64,000 nucleotides of DNA from JASSUD01 sp031963045 (GCA_031963045.1 JASSUK010000010.1:1-64000), one strand, 5' to 3'; positions 40,940 through 51,364 are shown, counted from the first letter of the stretch. Numbers and translations: made by a program. Notes: a model not told the origin generated them from the sequence alone.

Positions 40940-43749
40940 CGCTCAGCGATAGCTGCAGATCTAGGGTTAATTGCTTCTGTTTCAATTTTCTTTAATCCAT
41001 AACGGCCTACTGTAATTGCTAGCATTTTATTGGGCAGAAAAGTCCCTACCTTTTTAACCCTGAAATCAGCGTTTATTGCTTTCTCTATCGCTGTAGATTC
41101 GCCACTGATTTTTGTATTTAATCCTTGTATTAATAATTTCTTGAATGGTTTAAATTTCTCACTACTGCTTAATTCCGATGGTATTTGCGTAAATGGATGT
41201 GCTATTAATGAATAAAACACGGCTGTTTTATTTTTTTCATTAATAGACATGGATCCTATGCCATAAACAGTTGGTGATGATTTATCATTTTTGTTAATGA
41301 CTGCGAAATGGTTTAGGTGTTCTGCATCCCACGCTTGGCGAGAAACATTTACTAACAAACTAAGATTATGTTTTTGCTTTTCGGATAAATCAGATCTAAA
41401 GTTATGGATCAAATTTTTAGCGATATATGAGAATATTTGAAACTGGGTATCAATGTTATCATTGCTAAGTAAGGAAGATTGCCTCGCGGTCCTTGCACTT
41501 CCAATATCATTAGTCTCTACCACCTTAAAATCGTTATTAGCTTTATAGGTTTTTGTCTTTTCCGAAAAAGATTCAACTCTCTTGTTACGCATCCATATAG
41601 CCACTGCCAACGGAATTTTAGCGCCCTTTCTCTGGTATTTAGGAATGATTATTTCTTTGTTCCCAGTTTCTCCTTCGACAGAGTTAGCATTGGGCGCAAG
41701 TCCATCCGGATCCGATAAAGTAATCGGGTTATTTCTAACCATACGAAACAGATTGAGGCCATCTGCAGTTCCTGCCGGATCGGGATTGAGCCAACGAGCT
41801 AGCCAAGGAGCGTAATAACGAAAGCCGTAGTAATACAACCCAGTGGCATCACGCTCCTTACCTGAATAACGCACGACTTTGTATTTGGCTTCCACATCAT
41901 TTTTTGCAGTCCAAATAGCAGTGCCGCCGAAGGGGTAATATTCTTCGTAACTCAATATGTCGGCAGCTTGATCTAGCTCCAGCGCGCTGGAGCCCAAATG
42001 GTTGCTTAGGCTGTAACGGAATTGGTTTTGAGGCTGATCTGCTTCCTGTCGCTTACTTTGTTCCCAATGTTGGATCCGCAGTTGAGCACGGCTTGCAGCA
42101 TCTATGCAAATGACGTGTTGCTCTTCGCTTAATTTTCCATTCACGCCGTAGCCTCGACGTATTTCGAGTCCAGGCAAGTAAATAATCTCCGCACAGCGCA
42201 TGGCGTCGGTTTCGTGCTTTACCAGAGCGCGTGTGGTTTTTCTAATGCGATGTCCGCTGCCATCATATTGGTAATTTTCCTCGTCATCAGGCGTGTTTGA
42301 ACGAGCAATAGAAGTTACTCGACATAGCTGATTACGGGTATCCCATGCAAGCGTCTGTCCGCTGCTCAGCGCAGTAGGATTGCCATTCGCGTCATAGTCC
42401 AGTTTACTAAAGCACTCTTTATCTACTTGCAGGTTTGACACTAGCACCAGCCGGTTACTCCCCTTCCCTATTGTCATATTTTGTGTAAAGGGAGAGGCAC
42501 CAGTCTCACCCCTAATGACAATCATATTTCCCCCGGCATCGTAGGCATAAGTACGCGTGTAATTTACGTAGGTACCTACTGGATGCGAAGTGATCTTCAA
42601 GGCGGAAGGAGCGGTACTGCCTTGCGCAGCGCCAGCATGTTCACGTCCCGTTGCTTTGACTAATTGATATAGGGTGTCATAGGTGTAGGTTGATGCAGCA
42701 TTGATTTGTTGATTATTAAAAAATTGCGATGGAGGGGCTTTATCTTCGATACGCAGGATATTGCCAACAGGGTCATAGTGATAGTGCAAGTGCTGTAACT
42801 GGCTTGAGCGATCTGGCTGATTGTGTTTAGCAGGCCGCAGCGTGCGTACGCTGCTAAGCCTTTGTGTTTTGAGGTCGTACGTGTAATCCGTTATTACGCC
42901 ATTGCCCGCCTCTTCGTGAAGCACTTGCCCCAAGGCGTTGTAGATTAGCCCCTTGGCTACTATCTGCTCTTCTAAGCCGTGCAATTTCACATAGGCCGTT
43001 TGTAATCGGCCTGCTAGGGTGTAGGTAAAACGCTGTTCATTATCTTTAGCGTCTTTCTGGCTGAGCAGCTCGCCCACTGCGTTGTACGCCCAATGGGTTG
43101 CATACGATTGCGCTTCTAATTGCGTGTTTCGTTCTGCCTCTTTCTCGAGCCAATTTGGTACAGCTTTGTTGGGTAGCAAGCGTCGAATCTCGTGCTGCAC
43201 TGCACCCGTTAGGCTATAGCTTTTGATTTCAAGCGTGCCTGCGGGATCATCATGCCGAATTAAGCAGCCTTGTTGATTATCCGCCCTGTCACCGTGAGCG
43301 CCATAGGCGAAACGTTCTACGCACCGTTCTTCATCGTGCTGCATTTTTTCGTGAACAGCTACAGGCCGTAACAAACGGTCATACTCAGTTCTCGTCGAGG
43401 TTCCTCGCGCATCGACAGTCTGTAAAAGCTGGCCCGCTGCGCCATACCAGTGCGCCCGCCACCCGGCATCTACACTATCCGTATGTACAATCTGACCGGA
43501 CAGCGAATAAGAAGTCACCAGATTGGGACGTGCCTCTGAGGTGGCAAATAGCTTTGGGTCGAAGCTACTGATCAGCCGTTGTGCTGCGTCGTATCGGTGT
43601 TGGGTGATCCGCTCTATGAGGGCCTGCGCCTTCGGAGCACGGTGATATGCCACTTTGCGTATCGTTAATCCGCGTGGATCTCGTACATTTAACATGGGCG
43701 TATCCGCGCAGAGCTTACCGATCTGTTTGCGCTTCTCAGAATGCATCAT
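40912..43749 (-). CDS. Tc toxin component C (TccC/RHS-type), variant 1
   Basis: A TcC subunit of about 945 residues. RHS/YD repeats fill the first 670 residues (YDAAQRLISS, YDALG-type, YDGSGHRIRK) and end in the conserved core close EEYYPFGG, RYSGKERDATGLYYYGFRYYAPW, NPDPAGTADGLNLFRMVRNN and SDPDGLAP, where the toxic C-terminus is cut off inside the TcB-TcC cocoon. The last about 260 residues are a distinct toxin domain; VYGIGSMSINEKN and late INPRSAAIAERYGFR recall a GNAT acetyltransferase fold (tentative). I prefer ATG 43749 over TTG 43770 because homology with the other TcC starts there. The domain is delivered into target cells by the TcA pore in this system class. Confidence 0.9.
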   Translation of the reverse strand: MMHSEKRKQIGKLCADTPMLNVRDPRGLTIRKVAYHRAPKAQALIERITQHRYDAAQRLISSFDPKLFATSEARPNLVTSYSLSGQIVHTDSVDAGWRAHWYGAAGQLLQTVDARGTSTRTEYDRLLRPVAVHEKMQHDEERCVERFAYGAHGDRADNQQGCLIRHDDPAGTLEIKSYSLTGAVQHEIRRLLPNKAVPNWLEKEAERNTQLEAQSYATHWAYNAVGELLSQKDAKDNEQRFTYTLAGRLQTAYVKLHGLEEQIVAKGLIYNALGQVLHEEAGNGVITDYTYDLKTQRLSSVRTLRPAKHNQPDRSSQLQHLHYHYDPVGNILRIEDKAPPSQFFNNQQINAASTYTYDTLYQLVKATGREHAGAAQGSTAPSALKITSHPVGTYVNYTRTYAYDAGGNMIVIRGETGASPFTQNMTIGKGSNRLVLVSNLQVDKECFSKLDYDANGNPTALSSGQTLAWDTRNQLCRVTSIARSNTPDDEENYQYDGSGHRIRKTTRALVKHETDAMRCAEIIYLPGLEIRRGYGVNGKLSEEQHVICIDAASRAQLRIQHWEQSKRQEADQPQNQFRYSLSNHLGSSALELDQAADILSYEEYYPFGGTAIWTAKNDVEAKYKVVRYSGKERDATGLYYYGFRYYAPWLARWLNPDPAGTADGLNLFRMVRNNPITLSDPDGLAPNANSVEGETGNKEIIIPKYQRKGAKIPLAVAIWMRNKRVESFSEKTKTYKANNDFKVVETNDIGSARTARQSSLLSNDNIDTQFQIFSYIAKNLIHNFRSDLSEKQKHNLSLLVNVSRQAWDAEHLNHFAVINKNDKSSPTVYGIGSMSINEKNKTAVFYSLIAHPFTQIPSELSSSEKFKPFKKLLIQGLNTKISGESTAIEKAINADFRVKKVGTFLPNKMLAITVGRYGLKKIETEAINPRSAAIAERYGFRSVNR

Positions 43750-43858
43750 GAAATTTGCTCGCTCATACAATCATTATTTGCCTAGATACGTCGACCCTAT
43801 AATTCAAATGCTGATATTTTTTCTTCTAACGTCTATCTATAGGTAGTTCCAGCTTGGG

Positions 43859-44084
43859 CTAATACAACCGCATCCCATCTGCAAACGGCTCCAACCGGGA
43901 TCCTACTGCCCCAGTTGCCGAACCTAGCTTACCTCCTTCCCTTGCTACCCTTAACAAAGCCTAGTATGCAATTAACAGCCGAATGGCGGCATTCTTTTCT
44001 TTGGTAATTCCGACCAGCTTTGCCGTAATCGGTAACCCTGCTTCAAATTGACATCTCTTTCCTTCTTCTAGGATAAAAGTGGCA
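43859..44084 (-). pseudogene. Unidentified coding remnant between the two TcC genes
   Basis: One minus-strand frame reads VATFILEEGKRCQFEAGLPI, TAKLVGITKEKNAAIRLLIAY, then a single TAG (43965-43963), then ALLRVAREGGKLGSATGAVG and RLEPFADGMRLY before the final stop. The composition looks coding, but there is no start codon and I recognise no family. It could be the remnant of a displaced TcC C-terminus or of a small gene downstream of TcC. Confidence 0.35.
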
Positions 44085-44091
44085 ACTTATT

Positions 44092-46998
44092 TCAGGACTG
44101 GTCATACATAAAAAATGATAAAAGAGTATCGTTCACCCACTGTTGAGCCCAAGGTTCAGGTTTGAACGTAAGCGATGGCATAGTGCTAGGTGGAGTAGGG
44201 TTATCCAACCGTTCCAGAAACTCTTTTGCATCAAAATACTGCACCTCCTTTCCAGTTTTGGCGAATTTTCTGCCAGACATTGCATCAAATTTACCCATGA
44301 CGCCTAAGTCTATTGCATGGAGTGCTGCCGCATCTGGATTAGCCGCAGGGGTTGTCAAAAATACAATTTTGTCTGTTTGCCGAAGCATATGATCGAAAGA
44401 ATTATCAGCTAGCCTGAAGTCTAAAGAGAGGCTCCCCCCATGTGTTGCAGCTGCTTGGTTAGCCTTATCAAATATCGGACGATATTCTCTCTGATTAATA
44501 TACAGCGCTTCACCAGCATCGTAATTTTTTAATGCTTCCGCTAGCTGATTTCGATATGCAGGCGCTTCTGCTCCACTGCCCGTCCCAACATGGTCTCTAT
44601 GTGCTTGCTTGACCTCTTGATAGGCAGGTGCAAAATTTTCAATTTTGTTTGCAATGTCGCTGCCCTTTCTGGGCAGACCTGCAGCTAATACTGTGTAGCC
44701 AATCGGGTGTTCAGCTTGGTGGGTGTCGCCAGATACTTTTAGGTTGGGTAGCTTAGTTGCAGAATCTATTCCAGATAATACTGTAAGACGTTTTTGCTCT
44801 TTTGAGCTCCTGGCATACGACGCGTCATTATTTTTGAAACTAAATGATGCTTTTAGCCTTGTATGTGTTGCTTGGGAAAAAGGAAGATCTTTCTTCTTTT
44901 TAGCAGCCGAACCTCCTCCAGCAGAATTTGCGTTTCTTTTTGCCATTAACCCTTTATGGTCTGACAAGGTGATCGGATTATTTCTGATCATTCTGAAAAG
45001 ATTGAATCCATCGATAGTTCCAGCCGGATCGGGATTTAACCATCGTCCTAGCCATGGCGCGTAATACCGGAAGCCGTAGTAGTACAGCCCGGTGGCATCT
45101 CGCTCTTTGCCGGAATAACGCACGACTTTATATTTAGCCTCAATTTGGCTTTTCGCAGCCCAAATTGCGGTACCGCCGAAGGGGTAATATTCTTCGTAAC
45201 TCAGTATGTTGGCTGTCTGATCTAGCTCAAATGTGCTGGAGCCGAGGTGGTTGCCTAAGCTGTAGCGGAACTGGTCTTGAGGTGGAACTTCTTTTATCTG
45301 CCGCTTAGGCTGGGCCCAATGCTGAATTCGCACTTGTGCTCGACCCACAGCACCGGCGCAAATGACGTGCAGTTCTTCGCTTAATTCACCGTTGACGTTA
45401 TAGCCTCGACGTATTTCCAGGCCAGGTAGGTAAATGACTTCGGCAAAGCGCATGGTGAGGGTTTTGCCATTCACCAGGGCACGCGTGGTTTTTCGGACAC
45501 GCTGCCCGCCTCCATCGTACTGATAGTTTTCTTCATCGTCGGGCGCGTTGGGGCGATGAACCGATGTCACGCGGCATAGCTGATTGCGGGTATCCCATGC
45601 AAGTGTTTGCCCTGTACTTAAACTAGCGGGGTTGCCGTTGGAGTCAAAGGTCAGATGACTAACGTTATCGCCTGCTTGCAAACCTGATACTGCAGATAAT
45701 CGATTACTCCCTTTAGCTATCGTCATATTTTGCGTAAAGGGGGATGCGCCGATTTCGCTTTTGATGGTGGTCAGATTTCCCCCGTCATCGTATGCATAGG
45801 TTCGGGTGTAATTGACATAGGTGCCTGCCGAATGTGAGCCCATCTCCAAGGCTGAAGGAGGAGCACTGCCTTGCACTGCACCGGCGTGTTCTCGCCCGGT
45901 CGCTTCTACTAATTGATACAGCGTATCGTAAGTGTATGTGGATACGGCCTCAACACGTTGATTATTGAAAAACTGGGTGCGGAGAGCTTTATCTTCGATA
46001 CTCAGGATATTGCCCACGGAATCATAGCAATAATGTAGATCTTGCAGCACACTCGAACGATTGGATTGAGTAGGCCGCAGCGTGCGCACGCTACTGAGTC
46101 GCTGTGTTTTAGGCTCGTAGATGTAATCGGTTACAACGCCATTGCCCGCCTCTTCCCGAAGCGGTTGTCCCAATGCATTGTAGATTAACCCTTTGGCTAC
46201 AATCTGCTCTGCTTTTTGGTCACTTAGCTTGATATAGGCAGTCTGTAATTGGCCAGCGATGTTGAGCTCGAAACGTTGGATATTACCTTGCGCATCGCGC
46301 TGGCTAAGCAGTTCGCCCAAGGCGTTGTGCTGCCAATGGGTCTCATAGGATTGGGTTTCTAGCAGTTTGTCTCGTTCCGCTGCATTCTCAGGCCAATCAG
46401 GCTCGGTAAGCTCAGGCAGCAAACGCCGAGCCTCACGTTGTACTGCCCCCATTAAGCTATAGCTTTGGATTTCGCGCGTCCCGGCAGGATCATCATGTCG
46501 AATTAAGCGCCCTTGTTTGTTGTGCGAAGCATCTGCGACGCCGCCATAGGTGAACCGTTCTACACATCGTTCGTTCTCGTCCTGCCCTTTTTCATGCACC
46601 GCCACGGGCCGCAATAGACAGTCATACTCAGTTCGCGTATGGGTTTGACGTGTGTCAACAGTTTGTAAAACCTGGCCCGCCACACCGTACCAATGTGCCC
46701 GCCAGCCAGCATCCACGCTGTCAGACCGCATAACGCGTCCGGATAGGGAGTAGGCCGTGCCCCAATTAGGCTGCGGCCTAGCGTCTCCCGCTTCTAGCGC
46801 CTGTTTTGACAACTTGGGATCGATGCTACTAATCAATTGCCCAGCTGCATCGTATCGATGGTGAGTGATCTGTTCAACGATGGCCTCAGCCTTCGGAGCG
46901 CGGTGATAAGCCACCTCCCGCACCATTAATCCACGCGCATCACATACGGTTAAGGTGGGTGTATTGGCGCAGAGCACCCCGATCTGTTCAAGTGCCAT
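44092..46998 (-). CDS. Tc toxin component C (TccC/RHS-type), variant 2
   Basis: A 968-residue paralogue of the first TcC with the same RHS core (YNALGQPLREEAGNG, EEYYPFGGTAIW, RYSGKERDATGLYYYGFRYYAPW). The cleavage-region motif is SDHKGLM instead of SDPDGLAP. The C-terminal about 285 residues are unlike those of variant 1: a Lys-rich linker (SAAKKKKDLPF), then SGDTHQAEHPIGYTVLAAGL and YINQREYRPIFDKANQAA. I do not recognise the toxin; the His/Glu-rich HQAEHPIGY segment may be catalytic. The start overlaps the TcB stop by 11 bases and has GAGG upstream, so it is co-translated with TcB. Confidence 0.9.
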   Translation of the reverse strand: MALEQIGVLCANTPTLTVCDARGLMVREVAYHRAPKAEAIVEQITHHRYDAAGQLISSIDPKLSKQALEAGDARPQPNWGTAYSLSGRVMRSDSVDAGWRAHWYGVAGQVLQTVDTRQTHTRTEYDCLLRPVAVHEKGQDENERCVERFTYGGVADASHNKQGRLIRHDDPAGTREIQSYSLMGAVQREARRLLPELTEPDWPENAAERDKLLETQSYETHWQHNALGELLSQRDAQGNIQRFELNIAGQLQTAYIKLSDQKAEQIVAKGLIYNALGQPLREEAGNGVVTDYIYEPKTQRLSSVRTLRPTQSNRSSVLQDLHYCYDSVGNILSIEDKALRTQFFNNQRVEAVSTYTYDTLYQLVEATGREHAGAVQGSAPPSALEMGSHSAGTYVNYTRTYAYDDGGNLTTIKSEIGASPFTQNMTIAKGSNRLSAVSGLQAGDNVSHLTFDSNGNPASLSTGQTLAWDTRNQLCRVTSVHRPNAPDDEENYQYDGGGQRVRKTTRALVNGKTLTMRFAEVIYLPGLEIRRGYNVNGELSEELHVICAGAVGRAQVRIQHWAQPKRQIKEVPPQDQFRYSLGNHLGSSTFELDQTANILSYEEYYPFGGTAIWAAKSQIEAKYKVVRYSGKERDATGLYYYGFRYYAPWLGRWLNPDPAGTIDGFNLFRMIRNNPITLSDHKGLMAKRNANSAGGGSAAKKKKDLPFSQATHTRLKASFSFKNNDASYARSSKEQKRLTVLSGIDSATKLPNLKVSGDTHQAEHPIGYTVLAAGLPRKGSDIANKIENFAPAYQEVKQAHRDHVGTGSGAEAPAYRNQLAEALKNYDAGEALYINQREYRPIFDKANQAAATHGGSLSLDFRLADNSFDHMLRQTDKIVFLTTPAANPDAAALHAIDLGVMGKFDAMSGRKFAKTGKEVQYFDAKEFLERLDNPTPPSTMPSLTFKPEPWAQQWVNDTLLSFFMYDQS

Positions 46999-49900
46999 GC
47001 TTAACCTCGACTTCTAAGGCAGGTTGTGCCTGCGCCGATTGCTGTACCAATACTTCGGCCAACGTGTCGTTTTCGTCTTCTTTGATTCCATACCATGCGT
47101 GGTAGGTCTGACGCCGGAGGTAACCTTGCGCTGTCACCACGCGCACTTCTCGGCCTAGCGGGTCGTAGTAATGGGTATCGTAATAGCCGAAATCCCGAAA
47201 CGCAGCATCATCTATATAGCGAGAAGAATTAATAAAATACGGTTGATAACTTCGCACGGGCAGCCCTTTATTGTTGTATTCCACGCGCCCTGACACGACC
47301 CAGCGTGTATCAGTCTCGATTTCAACGGGCTTACCGTTTTTAATCGTGAATTCGTGACGCCGGTCAATTTTGTAGGCCAGGCCTGGTTCGACTTTTTGCC
47401 TGGTCTGTAACACACGGCCAAATCCATCTGAGTGAACAAGGGTGATGCGCACCTGCGCGTTGGGATCGTTTGCGTAGTTGTCAGAGACTAAGGCTGCGCT
47501 ATGGACGGGTTTGCGGTCTGTTATCCAGTTCAGCGCATCATAGAAGTACGCGGTGGCATAAGGACCCAAAGCCCGTTCAGGCTTTTGAAGGACCTGTTCT
47601 ATCGAAATGGTGAGCCTCGCCATTGCTTGCTTGGTCAGGTGAGCACCCTCATACAAAGGGGCAAACCCTACACGCTGCCCCGCTTCCTTGCCGTAAAAGC
47701 TGGAAACAGAGAGCCGACCCAAAGCATCATAGTGGGCCTCCTGCACATTCTCATTTGGATCAATCAGGCGGAATGGCAATAAGTAACGATAGTCGTACTG
47801 CGCTTTTGTCTGATGGCCCATTGCATCGGTCACGCAAGTGACCAAGCATGCATACGGATCATAGGTAATAGTGGTCCCTCCTACACCAGCAGCGGGTTGA
47901 TAGCCAATTAAGCGCCTGAAGTGATTTGGCGTGTCATAGGTACATATCGACTGCTTGATCGCCCATAATGTTTCCCTTTCGGTTGACCACAGAGCGCCAG
48001 ATAGTGCTATATAGCCCGCTTTTTCCAAAGCAGGCTTGAGCGCTGCCCCACTCAATTCGGGAAGATCTTTATAGGCCTGAAGCGTCTGATCATTGAATTC
48101 GGCGGACTCGATATGCTGCAACAAGCCCTCTCGTGTCACCGGCGGATTTTGGATTGTATTGTCGGTCTCATAGCGATAAATTTGGTGACTCAGTAGCGTG
48201 CTGGTACCGTCAAGTACAGTGCGTGGATCACACAAACTTTCGTAATCAATCGATGCAGGAATTTCATCCTGCAAAATCTCACGCGCTTCAGTACGCGTTT
48301 GGTAGAGCAATGCCAGTCGCCATGCTTGCGAGGTATCCAGATGATGCCAAGCGTGATGAGTTTCAGTAAGCCACATCACTTTTTGCGCAGCATCTTGGGA
48401 AGCTTGCCACCATTTTGTTTGGAATGCGTCTGTGAAAGGGGAAGCACCATCGCGGCGCGGATGGTGAATCGTCGCCGACCGCATCAAGCTGCCATATTGA
48501 TCCCAGGCCAAGTTGATTTGCTGAGTACATACCGGATCTGTGAGGGTGCGCTCATAGTGGTAGCTGAGCGTTTCCAATGGCAATGGCAAAACCACCATCC
48601 GACGATCTGCCCCGCCGCCTTGTACGCACCGCACCAAATAACGGGATTCGCTCGTCGTATAAGGCCCTGCATCGGGTCTATCCAAGCCGAAGACCTCTTC
48701 TCGCAGCACACTGCCTTTTAAGGCGCGCGCCATCTCGTTACGCCTAGGCGTATCCAGTGCTGCTGTGGTTAAGAGTTTCTCTTTCTTAGTCTTGGGGTCA
48801 AAGCGTGTGAATAACGTCGGTTTTAACGACATGGCCTCGCGATCATGCGTACTGTATCCAGCGCGTGATTGCGTATCCTGATCCACACCAGTGTGGTACC
48901 AAGTCTTGGTCATGACAGGGGCGGTATACGTGTCCTTTTTGTCCTGCGTCGATAGGGCTGGAAAGTGCTCCGTATCAGTATGAATAACTAATCCAAACCC
49001 TCTGAACTCGCGCGCTTGCCCATCGTAATATCCATGCCGATAGGCAAACTGTTGCGTGAGGGTATTGTCTGTAATTTCATCGAGATGGGTAATTTTCTGT
49101 ACCACATGCACGGGGAACGGTAAATGGGAGATAGCGATCTGGCCTGTTTTAGATAAATGATTTTTTTCATCCAGCCATTCCTGGGCGGAGCTGCGGTAAG
49201 TGAAATATACCTCCAGACCCATCTTGTTATCGATGGACGTGAGCAAATACGGTTTGCGGCCTTGGCTAAAGTCGTAGCGCCAATGTTGAGGTTGAGGATG
49301 TGGCACGGTCAAAATCAGGCTGGCACAGCCCAATCCATCAATATCCGCAAAATTTAGATGGCAGAGCGCGTCATAGCGTAAGCCCTCTGGAAAATGCAGT
49401 ACCCGAGGTTCGTCAAATCCATTGCCTGACTGATTTCTGAAAATACACAGGCCATCGCTTTGCACATAGATCAGATCTGCTGCGCCCGAGCCATCCAGGT
49501 CGGCCAAAAAGACACACGCCGGGTTAAATAGCGCTTCCTTGACGGGCAGCTTGATAGTCCAGTTGATAGGGTTTCCAAAACGGCCTCGGCCTAAATTCGG
49601 CCAACACGTCACCATATCGTGACGTACCCGCACCAAATGCTGCTGCCCGCTCCCCAGTACATCGCTAAAAGCGACTACTTCTTGGTGGCTAGTTCCTGCC
49701 AGCGGCAATGCATCACCCGTGTGCGGGATTTCCAGCGAAGGGGCAAAGCCCTGTTCGCGTTGGTTTGCGTAGAACCGCACACTTTTGGGGCCGATCAACA
49801 CTAAATCCGATAAACCTGCTCCCATCAAATTGGCGAGCTGAGCATGTGGATGGAGAAATTCAGAAGGAAAAGCTGCAAAGGGCGTGAAGTCTGACCAGGT

Positions 49901-51364
49901 CTTGTCGGGGCGCTGGGTAAAAAAACCTGCCTGACCAGGGCGTGTCGATACCCAATCGAGCTGGCCATTGCCAGTCAAATCTGTCAGCGTATGCAAGGTG
50001 TTGGCGCGGCTGTGTCCGAGTGGCGCACTGGGCAGTGGGTGCCACGGCCCATAGGTAACCGCATCGTGCTTCTCCGCCACAGTCCCTGTCATATCGCGTT
50101 GGGGGGCGCGATAACGCCAGCCGGATTCGTCTCGATATAGGATGCCGGGTATGCCTTCGCCATAGAGATCAACCAACTGATAGCGTTTGGCGTCGTCCAG
50201 GCCCACCAAAGGAGACAGCAGACGAAAGTGCGCTCGATCTAGCTGAAAGTGCTCATACCCAAAATAAGTGCCGGGCAACAATTTGTCGTTTTTTACATCT
50301 TGACCCACACCATAGTTCTCCACCACTTGCAAGGTGCTCAAGAAAGGGGTTTTTTCATAGTCCAACAGCATGCGCTTGACCGGCACCGGCGCTTCGCCCA
50401 GTTCGTCGAAAGCATGAAATAGTGAAATTTGCTGACACAGACGATGTGTGCGCACCTCAAAACCTGTGGCGTAATCGGAAAAAGTATCCTTGCGCCGCTC
50501 CCATAGCCTGGCTGTTCCAAATGTCGGCTGCTCAACACCCTGCTTTGTCGGTACGGCGTAATCAAAATGCACTTCAAAGTGCCAGCTCTTGTCTGGCACA
50601 GAATCAGCATCCCATAAATATAGGAATGGACACCATTTTTTATTGCCATAGCACACACGAACGAGGTAACGATTTGCCGTATGGTCGCGCAGCTTGTCCG
50701 CTTCGGTCAGACCGTCTGCATTTTCGCTACGGTAAGCGTAGTAGATGTGCTCGCCAGTGGGAGATAAAGACTCTTCCAGGAGCCAACGGGCAATACGGGT
50801 ATTGGGCGATGCAGGGTCAGCGATGCGGCCTGCTGCCGTTTTACCGTACAGATGCACACTGCCATCTGCGCCGTGGATGAGCCAAAAACAAGGCTGCTCT
50901 GTCTTGGTCGGCGTCCAGCGCTCAATTCGGTCAAAGCTACCTTCAATACGAGGGAAAAACCGCACTACCCAATACATCCCCTCGAGTGGTCGACCATCAT
51001 ATTGCTGTACTTCTGTGACCACGATTTTTTGTTGAGCATCTAACTCAGGGACGAGCTCTTCCCCGTTAGGCCCGACAAAGGCATCTTCTGGTGTATAAGC
51101 AGGCACTCCGTCGGCCAGGCGTCGGGCAATGGCGGGCAATCCTACAGACCATCCCATCCCAAAAGGACCATTACCGCTACCACTGCTGTAACTTAAGGCA
51201 AGCGAGGGTGCAAAACCGCGTCCTGCACTGACTGGCAGGGGTATGGACAAGGACGCCATACCCGTCATCCCCACCGACTGAACGGTTTCATTTAGACCGT
51301 GAATGGCCCCACCTCCTTTAGGCAAGGCAAGCTCGGGAACGTGGATTTGATCGTTATTTTCCAA
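46988..51364 (-). CDS. Tc toxin component B (TcB/TcaC/SpvB-like)
   Basis: A 1458-residue TcB, which forms with TcC a hollow cocoon and docks through its beta-propeller on the TcA pore. The SpvB-like N-terminus (GGAIHGLNETVQSVGMTG, GFAPSLALSYSSGSGNGPFG) is followed by FG-GAP-like propeller segments (NLMGAGLSDLVLIGP, FADIDGLGCASLIL), TcdB middle domains (FFVYRSSAQEW-type region, HLDEITDNTLTQQFAYRHGYYDG) and RHS repeats at the end (YDPYACLV, YDALGRLS). Length is usual. The start is TTG at 51364 with GGAG at good spacing. It lies 54 bases after the second TcA half and overlaps tcC. Confidence 0.93.
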   Translation of the reverse strand: MENNDQIHVPELALPKGGGAIHGLNETVQSVGMTGMASLSIPLPVSAGRGFAPSLALSYSSGSGNGPFGMGWSVGLPAIARRLADGVPAYTPEDAFVGPNGEELVPELDAQQKIVVTEVQQYDGRPLEGMYWVVRFFPRIEGSFDRIERWTPTKTEQPCFWLIHGADGSVHLYGKTAAGRIADPASPNTRIARWLLEESLSPTGEHIYYAYRSENADGLTEADKLRDHTANRYLVRVCYGNKKWCPFLYLWDADSVPDKSWHFEVHFDYAVPTKQGVEQPTFGTARLWERRKDTFSDYATGFEVRTHRLCQQISLFHAFDELGEAPVPVKRMLLDYEKTPFLSTLQVVENYGVGQDVKNDKLLPGTYFGYEHFQLDRAHFRLLSPLVGLDDAKRYQLVDLYGEGIPGILYRDESGWRYRAPQRDMTGTVAEKHDAVTYGPWHPLPSAPLGHSRANTLHTLTDLTGNGQLDWVSTRPGQAGFFTQRPDKTWSDFTPFAAFPSEFLHPHAQLANLMGAGLSDLVLIGPKSVRFYANQREQGFAPSLEIPHTGDALPLAGTSHQEVVAFSDVLGSGQQHLVRVRHDMVTCWPNLGRGRFGNPINWTIKLPVKEALFNPACVFLADLDGSGAADLIYVQSDGLCIFRNQSGNGFDEPRVLHFPEGLRYDALCHLNFADIDGLGCASLILTVPHPQPQHWRYDFSQGRKPYLLTSIDNKMGLEVYFTYRSSAQEWLDEKNHLSKTGQIAISHLPFPVHVVQKITHLDEITDNTLTQQFAYRHGYYDGQAREFRGFGLVIHTDTEHFPALSTQDKKDTYTAPVMTKTWYHTGVDQDTQSRAGYSTHDREAMSLKPTLFTRFDPKTKKEKLLTTAALDTPRRNEMARALKGSVLREEVFGLDRPDAGPYTTSESRYLVRCVQGGGADRRMVVLPLPLETLSYHYERTLTDPVCTQQINLAWDQYGSLMRSATIHHPRRDGASPFTDAFQTKWWQASQDAAQKVMWLTETHHAWHHLDTSQAWRLALLYQTRTEAREILQDEIPASIDYESLCDPRTVLDGTSTLLSHQIYRYETDNTIQNPPVTREGLLQHIESAEFNDQTLQAYKDLPELSGAALKPALEKAGYIALSGALWSTERETLWAIKQSICTYDTPNHFRRLIGYQPAAGVGGTTITYDPYACLVTCVTDAMGHQTKAQYDYRYLLPFRLIDPNENVQEAHYDALGRLSVSSFYGKEAGQRVGFAPLYEGAHLTKQAMARLTISIEQVLQKPERALGPYATAYFYDALNWITDRKPVHSAALVSDNYANDPNAQVRITLVHSDGFGRVLQTRQKVEPGLAYKIDRRHEFTIKNGKPVEIETDTRWVVSGRVEYNNKGLPVRSYQPYFINSSRYIDDAAFRDFGYYDTHYYDPLGREVRVVTAQGYLRRQTYHAWYGIKEDENDTLAEVLVQQSAQAQPALEVEVKHGT

